Source of the DNA: CALANV01 sp036381615
Lineage (GTDB): Bacteria > Pseudomonadota > Alphaproteobacteria > CACIAM-22H2
Direction: 5' to 3'
Assembly (NCBI GenBank): GCA_036381615.1
Contig: DASVCL010000027.1
Coordinates: 124,001-188,000, forward strand
DNA length: 64,000 bases
The translations under genes and the position numbers were made by a program. The first letter of the stretch is position 1. Each line of letters starts with the position of its first letter. This document shows positions 58,747 through 64,000 of the stretch, one piece after another. The notes under the pieces were generated by a model. It saw only the letters and a list, made by a program, of their open reading frames with translations. It made no database searches and was not told the origin of the DNA.

Positions 58747-60138
58747 ATGTTCCGAAGGTTTTCCTCGGAGATCGGCAGCGGCGCCGCCGCGCCCCCCACG
58801 CTCGCTGATACCAAAGAGAGGGCTGCCGTTATACCGCCGCCCCGCAGCGAGCTGGCGCGGCGGACCAACGACGTGACCGACCTCAAGGTGCGGTTTCACC
58901 AGCGCCTTCTCGACATGCTCAACCTGCCGGTCATCGACAAGGTGCCGATCGAGGAGCTGCGGCGCGAAGTCGGCCAGATCGTGCGCGAGATGCTGATCGA
59001 GGAAGGAATCGCGCTCAACGCCAAGGAATGCGTGCAGCTGATCGAGGAGATCCTGGACGAGGTGCTGGGCCTGGGGCCGCTCGAGCCGCTCCTCAAGGAC
59101 GACACGATCTCCGATATCCTGGTGAACACCCACAAGCAGGTCTTCGTCGAGCGCTTCGGCCGGCTGGAGCTGACGCCCGTGCGCTTCAAGGACGACAAGC
59201 ACCTGCTGCGCATCATCGACAAGATCGTGAGCGGGATCGGCCGGCGCATCGACGAGTCGCAGCCCTGGGTCGATGCCCGCCTTTCCGACGGCAGCCGCGT
59301 CAACGCGATCATCCCGCCCAGCGCCATCGACGGGCCGCTGCTCTCGATCCGCAAATTCACCCGCACGCCCCTGACGATCGATCGCCTGATCGAGATCGGC
59401 ACGATGACGAAGGACATGGCCGAGTTCCTGAAGCGGGTCGTCCAGAGCCGGCTCAACCTGCTCATCTCGGGCGGCACGGGGTCCGGCAAGACGACGATGC
59501 TGAACGCGCTCTCGACCATGATCTCCGATCGCGAGCGCATCATCACGATCGAAGACGCGGCCGAGCTTCAGCTGCAGCAGTCGCACGTGCTCCGGCTCGA
59601 GACGCGTCCGCCCAACATCGAAGGCAAGGGCGCGGTTACCCAGCGCGACCTCGTGCGCAATGCCCTTCGCATGCGCCCCGACCGCATCATCGTCGGCGAG
59701 GTCCGCGGCGCCGAGGTCCTGGACATGCTTCAGGCGATGAACACCGGCCACGACGGCTCGATGACGACGGTTCACGCCAACAGTCCGCGCGACAGCCTCG
59801 CACGGCTCGAGCAGATGATCGGAATGACCGGGTTCAACCTTTCCGACCGCACCATGCGCCGGACCATGGCCTCGGCGCTCAACGTGATCGTCCAGCTCGA
59901 GCGCATGTCCGACGGCAAGCGGCGCATCGTCAGCATCCAGGAGATCACCGGCATGGAGGGCGATGTGGTGACCATGCAGGAGATCTTCGTGTTCAGGCGC
60001 ACGGGTATCGACGGCAACGGCAACGTGCTCGGGCATTTCGAGGCGACCGGGGTCCGGCCAAAGTTCGCGCAGCGCTTCGAGGCCTGGGGCGTACCGCTGC
60101 CGGCCGACATGTTCGAACCCAGACGGCGGCTGGCTTGA
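58747..60138 (+). CDS. cpaF: Tad motor ATPase CpaF (TadA)
   Basis: A 463-residue hexameric secretion ATPase. Seen: an N-terminal helical domain with L-G-L-G-P-L-E-P-L-L, D-D-T-I-S-D-I-L-V-N, Walker A S-G-G-T-G-S-G-K-T-T at 241-250, the Asp box I-T-I-E-D-A-A-E-L, Walker B R-I-I-V-G-E-V-R-G-A-E and the His box T-G-H-D-G-S-M-T-T-V-H-A. It powers both extension and retraction of Flp pili. ATG 58747 is 14 bases after the cpaE stop. Confidence 0.96.
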   Translation: MFRRFSSEIGSGAAAPPTLADTKERAAVIPPPRSELARRTNDVTDLKVRFHQRLLDMLNLPVIDKVPIEELRREVGQIVREMLIEEGIALNAKECVQLIEEILDEVLGLGPLEPLLKDDTISDILVNTHKQVFVERFGRLELTPVRFKDDKHLLRIIDKIVSGIGRRIDESQPWVDARLSDGSRVNAIIPPSAIDGPLLSIRKFTRTPLTIDRLIEIGTMTKDMAEFLKRVVQSRLNLLISGGTGSGKTTMLNALSTMISDRERIITIEDAAELQLQQSHVLRLETRPPNIEGKGAVTQRDLVRNALRMRPDRIIVGEVRGAEVLDMLQAMNTGHDGSMTTVHANSPRDSLARLEQMIGMTGFNLSDRTMRRTMASALNVIVQLERMSDGKRRIVSIQEITGMEGDVVTMQEIFVFRRTGIDGNGNVLGHFEATGVRPKFAQRFEAWGVPLPADMFEPRRRLA

Positions 60139-60231
60139 GCCATGGATGCGTCGTCCTTGCTCAATGCGCTCATCGCCGGCGGTGCCGGACGGCCCGCGTC
60201 CATGCGACGCCCGGCACGGAGGAGCTGATCC

Positions 60232-61230
60232 ATGATCGATCAAATTCCTCTTTCCGGCGTCGAGACGGTCCTCATCTTCGGCGCGATCGTGCTCGGCGTT
60301 CTCCTCACCGTCGACGGGCTCTACAGCTTCGCTGCGAGCGGTCGGCGGCGCGCGCAGGGGCGGGTCAACCGCCGGCTCGACATGCTGGCGCGCGGGGCCG
60401 ACCCCAAGGCCGTGCTGGCGCTCCTGCGCCGCATCCCCAGCGAGCAGTCATTGTGGCTGCAGAGGCTCGGCGCCTTCCTGCCGGTCGCATGGCTTTCGCG
60501 CCAGCTCGCCCAGGCCGGCATGACCATATCGCTGGCCAGGATCTTCCTCGTGATGACGGCTCTGGCGCTCGCCGTCTTCGCCGCGCTTGCGTTCGGTCTG
60601 CGGCAATCGCCAATCGTCGCCTTGCCCGTGGCGCTCACCAGCGGGTTCATGTTGCCCGTTCTGTTCATCCTGCGGCAAAAGCGCCGGCGCCTGGCCCGCT
60701 TCGCCGAGCAGCTGCCCGACGCGGTCGACATGCTGGTCCGATCCCTGCGGGTCGGCCATCCGCTCGCCGCGGCGATGGGGCTGGTCGCCGAGGAAATGCC
60801 CGATCCAATCGGCACCGAGTTCGGCATCGCGGTCGACGAGATGACCTACGGGCTCGACGTGCAGGAGGCGATCGCCAATATGGGCAGGCGGCTGCCGGTT
60901 CCGGACCTCCAATACCTCGTCGTCGCCGTGAACGTCCAGTACGGCACCGGCGGAAATCTCGCCGAAGTCCTCGACGGGCTCAGCAGGGTCGTGCGCGCGC
61001 GGTTCCGCATGCATCGCAGGATTCTCTCGGTCTCGGCCGAGGGGCGTCTCGCGGCGAAGTTCCTGACTGCATTCCCATTCGTCGTGGTGGGGGCCATCTG
61101 GCTCATGCGCCCCGACTACTATCTGAAGACCGCCGATCACCCGCTGTTCACGGTTCTCGCCATTATCGGGGCCATCCTGGTGATCATGAACAGCGTGATC
61201 ATGAAGTGGCTCACGAACATCAAAGTCTAG
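60232..61230 (+). CDS. tadB: Tad inner-membrane platform protein TadB
   Basis: A 332-residue type II secretion F-domain protein. Seen: an N-terminal helix (about 13-32), two further helices near 100-145, the T2SS-F domain with F-A-E-Q-L-P-D-A-V-D-M-L-V-R-S-L-R-V-G-H-P-L, and two C-terminal helices. With TadC it forms the membrane platform. ATG 60232 lies 9 bases after GGAGG. Confidence 0.94.
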   Translation: MIDQIPLSGVETVLIFGAIVLGVLLTVDGLYSFAASGRRRAQGRVNRRLDMLARGADPKAVLALLRRIPSEQSLWLQRLGAFLPVAWLSRQLAQAGMTISLARIFLVMTALALAVFAALAFGLRQSPIVALPVALTSGFMLPVLFILRQKRRRLARFAEQLPDAVDMLVRSLRVGHPLAAAMGLVAEEMPDPIGTEFGIAVDEMTYGLDVQEAIANMGRRLPVPDLQYLVVAVNVQYGTGGNLAEVLDGLSRVVRARFRMHRRILSVSAEGRLAAKFLTAFPFVVVGAIWLMRPDYYLKTADHPLFTVLAIIGAILVIMNSVIMKWLTNIKV

Positions 61231-61239
61231 GAGGGTATC

Positions 61240-62226
61240 GTGGAGCATCTCTCCGCTTTCGGTGACGCGTTCGTCGAAGCCGGCTCGGCACTGCTGACGA
61301 GCGGCGCGATCGGCTCGCTCGCCCTCCTGTTCGTCGGTCTCTTCATCAGCGTGATCGGCCTCGGCGGCCTGTTCTTCGCCGGGGACGCCGTGCTGCGCCG
61401 CCTCGCCGTGCCGTCGTCGAACACCGCCCCGATCGCGCTTGCGCGGGCCCGGGAGATGGCTGATCCGCTGCCCGATTGGCTCAAGCGCCTGGCGCTGCCG
61501 CCCCCGGAAAAACGCACGCCCGTGCGCGAGAAGCTCATCCGCGCCGGTTACCGCTCGCCCGCCGCGGTCGGAACGTTCTATGCGGCGCGGGTGATCCTGA
61601 CGTTGCTGCCGCCGGCAGTGGTCGCCTTCCTCCTGCCGACCGTGCTGGCAAATGTCGACTTCAAGCTCGCCGTCGCGGCGACCCTTCTGGCCGCGGTGAT
61701 GGGCTTCGTCCTGCCTTCGGCCTGGGTCGATCGACGCATCGAGGCGCGCCAGAATGCGATTCGGCTCGGATTCCCGGACGCGCTCGACATGCTTCTCGTC
61801 TGCGTCGAGGCCGGGCTGGGCCTGGATGCGGCGATGCAGCGCATGGCGCTCGAAATCGGCAACGCGCATCCCATCATCGCCGAGGAGTTCATGATCGTCG
61901 GCGCCGAGCTCCGCGCCGGCAAAGCGAGAGGCGAAGTCCTCCGCGACCTCGCGCGGCGCGTGGGCGTCGACGAGGTCAGCGCCTTCGTCACCATAATGGC
62001 GCATGCCGAACGCTTCGGCTCGTCGATCGCCGATGCGCTGCGGGTCACGGCGGCGGAGATGCGCGACAAGCGCCTGGTGCGCGCCGAGGAGAAAGCCAAC
62101 GCCCTGCCCATCAAGCTGTCGATCGCCGTCGGATTCTGCACGGTCCCGGCGATGATCATCCTGGTCATGGCACCGGCGATCGTCACGGTCGTGCGCGGCC
62201 TCGGCATGATCAGCAACCGCATGTGA
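61240..62226 (+). CDS. tadC: Tad inner-membrane platform protein TadC
   Basis: A 328-residue T2SS-F domain protein, partner of TadB. Seen: an N-terminal helix (about 22-42), helices near 110-155, G-F-P-D-A-L-D-M-L-L-V-C-V-E-A-G-L-G-L, F-G-S-S-I-A-D-A-L-R-V and a C-terminal helix. GTG start with AGGAGGG about 5 bases upstream. Only 9 bases after tadB. Confidence 0.94.
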   Translation: MEHLSAFGDAFVEAGSALLTSGAIGSLALLFVGLFISVIGLGGLFFAGDAVLRRLAVPSSNTAPIALARAREMADPLPDWLKRLALPPPEKRTPVREKLIRAGYRSPAAVGTFYAARVILTLLPPAVVAFLLPTVLANVDFKLAVAATLLAAVMGFVLPSAWVDRRIEARQNAIRLGFPDALDMLLVCVEAGLGLDAAMQRMALEIGNAHPIIAEEFMIVGAELRAGKARGEVLRDLARRVGVDEVSAFVTIMAHAERFGSSIADALRVTAAEMRDKRLVRAEEKANALPIKLSIAVGFCTVPAMIILVMAPAIVTVVRGLGMISNRM

Positions 62227-62237
62227 CGGCACGCGCC

Positions 62238-63350
62238 ATGAGACTCACCTCGCTTCGGATCATCGCCTTGAGCACGCTGGCCGGCGCCTGCAGCGGCATC
62301 GGGCCGGATCTCGAGCTGCGCCCGGTCGCGAGCCAGCCCTTCGCGCAGCCCGGCGCGGACGCCGAGGCGCGCGGCAAGGCGCATCTCGCGGCAGGAAATT
62401 ACGGGCTCGCGGTGCAGGACCTGCGCGCCGCCTTGCGCCGCCGGCCGGATTCGGTCGAGATCCTGAATGCGCTTGCCGTCGCCTACGACCTCCTGGGCCG
62501 CAGCGATCTGGCGCAATCCTATTTCGCGCAGGCGCTCGCGTACCAGCCCGACTCGCTTCAGACGCTCAACAACCTGGCGCGCCTGCATCTGCGTCACGGC
62601 GAGGTCGAGCAGGCCCGCGTCCATCTCGAACGCGCGGCGGCGCTGGCGCGTGACCACGCAGATCCGGCGCTCGCGGCGAACCTCGATGCGCTCGCGGCGC
62701 TCGAGGCGGAACGCCAGGCCGCGTCCCGCGCCGGGACCGCGCCGGCGGCCGCTGCGGCCGGCCCGTTCGGCCGGGTCGAGCGTACGGATCTCGGCGTACA
62801 GACGATCGTGACGACGTTGCCGCCGGGTTCGCCGCCACCCGCCCATCCGCCCGCGATCGTGGTGCCGATTCCGCCGGCGGAAACCACGCCCGCCGCGCAC
62901 GCGCCGGCACCGCAGCCCGATCGCACCGCTCCGCCGGCCGATCCGCCGCCGAAGGCGCCGCTGGCACTCGCGCCCGGGGCGTCGGTCGTGCCGGCCTCGT
63001 TCACGGCACCGCCCACCCGCGCCGCAGTCGGCAAGGCGACGTTCGCGATTGTCAACGGCAACGGCCGCACGCGCATGGCCGCCCGCCTGAAGCGGTTCCT
63101 GGAAAATCGAGGCTGGACCATTCAGCGGCTGCGCAACGCCGATCATTACCGATACGCCGACACCCTCATCACGTACCGGCCCGGGCACGCGGCCGCCGCC
63201 GCCCGCCTCGCCGCGGAGCTGCCGACCGCGGCGACGCTGCAGCTCAATCCCCGCCAGGACGTCGACGTCAGCCTGCGCTTCGGCCGCGATCTCGCCGATT
63301 TCGACGTCAAAGTCCTGCTTCGATCCGCTCGCCAAGGAGACAATGCATGA
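62238..63350 (+). CDS. TPR protein with C-terminal LytR_C domain
   Basis: A 370-residue exported protein. Seen: a signal with a Cys near residue 18 (A-G-A-C-S, possible lipoprotein), TPR-like repeats (about 45-155), an Ala/Pro-rich linker (about 175-260), and a C-terminal domain with V-N-G-N-G-R-T-R-M-A-A-R-L and T-L-I-T-Y-R-P-G-H, similar to the LytR C-terminal domain found on cell-wall-associated proteins. It sits between tadC and tadD and is probably a Tad accessory that contacts peptidoglycan. Start is ATG 62238. Confidence 0.82.
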   Translation: MRLTSLRIIALSTLAGACSGIGPDLELRPVASQPFAQPGADAEARGKAHLAAGNYGLAVQDLRAALRRRPDSVEILNALAVAYDLLGRSDLAQSYFAQALAYQPDSLQTLNNLARLHLRHGEVEQARVHLERAAALARDHADPALAANLDALAALEAERQAASRAGTAPAAAAAGPFGRVERTDLGVQTIVTTLPPGSPPPAHPPAIVVPIPPAETTPAAHAPAPQPDRTAPPADPPPKAPLALAPGASVVPASFTAPPTRAAVGKATFAIVNGNGRTRMAARLKRFLENRGWTIQRLRNADHYRYADTLITYRPGHAAAAARLAAELPTAATLQLNPRQDVDVSLRFGRDLADFDVKVLLRSARQGDNA

Positions 63351-64000
63351 GCCACGCCTCCCGTCTTGTGCTGGCATTCGCGGCCGCGCTGTCCCTCGGC
63401 GCCTGCGCCACGGCGACCGCGCCGAACGAAAGCGCCGCGCCGTACGCGGCGATCGAGCCCGTACCGATTCCGCGGCTCCTCGAGGCGGCCGACAACCTCC
63501 TTGCCCGCGAGCAATACAAATCCGCGCTGCGATTCTACGTCCAGGTTCTCGACCGCGAGCCCGACAACGCCGCGGCCCGCCTGGGCGTCGCCGAGTCATA
63601 TCTGGGATTGGGCGCCGCACCGGCGGCCGAGGCGGCGTTCGCGGCGATCGAGGACGTGCCCGCGTTCGCCGCGCGGGCGCGCCAGGGCAAGGGGCTTGCG
63701 GCGTTGCGCCAGGGCGACCATGCCAGGGCCGGCACGCTTCTGCGCGACGCACTCGCGCGCGACGATACGCTGTGGCGCGCGCATCTCGGCCTCGCGCGCA
63801 TCCTCGACGGCGAGGCGCGCTGGCGCGAGGCGGCGGCGGCCTACGCACGCGCCGCCGAGCTCAACCCCGACGCCGCCGCGATCCACAACAATTGGGGCAT
63901 GTCGCTCCTGGCACAGGGGGACTATGCCGGCGCCGAGGCGAAATTCGCGCGCGCGCTCGAGCTCGCGCCGGACCTGGAAGCGGCGCGGAACAACTATCGC
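63347..64000 (+). CDS. tadD: TadD-like TPR lipoprotein, 3' end beyond the window
   Basis: An open frame of 218 codons to the window edge, starting at the ATG that overlaps the previous stop (ATGA). Seen: a lipoprotein signal (L-S-L-G-A-C-A-T, Cys near residue 20) and at least four TPR units, including A-A-R-L-G-V-A-E-S-Y-L-G-L-G and A-A-I-H-N-N-W-G-M-S-L-L-A-Q-G-D-Y. TadD supports secretin assembly in other systems. The end is unseen, so length and C-terminus are unknown. Confidence 0.85.
   Translation, partial: MSHASRLVLAFAAALSLGACATATAPNESAAPYAAIEPVPIPRLLEAADNLLAREQYKSALRFYVQVLDREPDNAAARLGVAESYLGLGAAPAAEAAFAAIEDVPAFAARARQGKGLAALRQGDHARAGTLLRDALARDDTLWRAHLGLARILDGEARWREAAAAYARAAELNPDAAAIHNNWGMSLLAQGDYAGAEAKFARALELAPDLEAARNNYR

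Noticed and set aside
60142..60228. A 28-codon frame between cpaF and tadB.
   Set aside because: No SD, no hydrophobic or conserved feature, and Arg-rich; it just fills the cpaF-tadB spacer.
1..64000. tRNA, rRNA, insertion sequences, attachment sites and phage genes were looked for by eye.
   Set aside because: No cloverleaf with a T-arm consensus, no transposase or integrase motif and no terminal inverted repeats were seen; a tRNAscan-type search would be the decisive test.

Overview
This window is chromosomal DNA from a high-GC (about two-thirds GC by eye) Gram-negative bacterium, most likely an alphaproteobacterium of Rhodospirillales/Rhizobiales type. The evidence is the gene content: a CpaB-CpaF style Tad pilus locus, a FYDLN-domain protein, HisKA_2-type sensor kinases, and several promoters matching the alphaproteobacterial EcfG stress sigma factor consensus. 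No rRNA, tRNA, CRISPR array, insertion sequence or phage module was found. Genes are densely packed, often with ATGA or GTGA stop/start overlaps.

Layout. 0-1.2 kb: tail of a CitE-like lyase and a luciferase-like oxidoreductase. 1.2-13.7 kb: a purine-catabolism island. It holds xanthine dehydrogenase (xdhAB), membrane urate hydroxylase (puuD), hydroxyisourate hydrolase (uraH), OHCU decarboxylase (uraD), allantoinase (puuE), an allantoate amidohydrolase-type enzyme and a ureidoglycine-glyoxylate-type aminotransferase, with an NMT1-type ABC importer in the middle. Together they could take xanthine to oxalurate plus glycine. 13.7-16.0 kb: a Cache/HisKA_2 sensor kinase followed on the same strand by a 28-residue membrane peptide and a cupin, each of the last two behind its own EcfG-type promoter. 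16.4-21.6 kb: an EBO gene cluster in the order eboD-eboE-eboC-eboA-eboB, without eboF. 21.7-23.6 kb: a PQQ sugar dehydrogenase and a c-type cytochrome. 24.5-27.6 kb: a glycine-betaine type proVWX transporter ending in a hairpin terminator.

28-33.7 kb: a mixed stretch (membrane aspartic protease, two SDR dehydrogenases, MtgA transglycosylase, glycolipid-binding protein, PAS protein, Gate-domain membrane protein). 34-41 kb: an envelope and stress region with EcfG-type promoters, including a glycine-rich secreted protein, an SGNH hydrolase, a YetF-domain protein, three cold-shock genes, a CarD-like regulator, a FYDLN protein and several small unknown genes. 41.4-51.2 kb: AzlCD exporter, an orphan sensor kinase, an Lrp regulator, HdeD, a cytidylyltransferase-like protein, a Mut7-C protein, an outer-membrane barrel protein with a perfect EcfG promoter, and a GT87 glycosyltransferase. 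51.9-64 kb: a nearly complete Tad (Flp) pilus operon, running off the window end inside tadD.

The two most interesting items are the EBO cluster, whose product is unknown in this setting, and six perfect GGAAC-N16/17-CGTT promoters, all correctly oriented just upstream of genes. These outline part of a general-stress regulon, including a tiny membrane peptide that conventional gene calling would probably miss.
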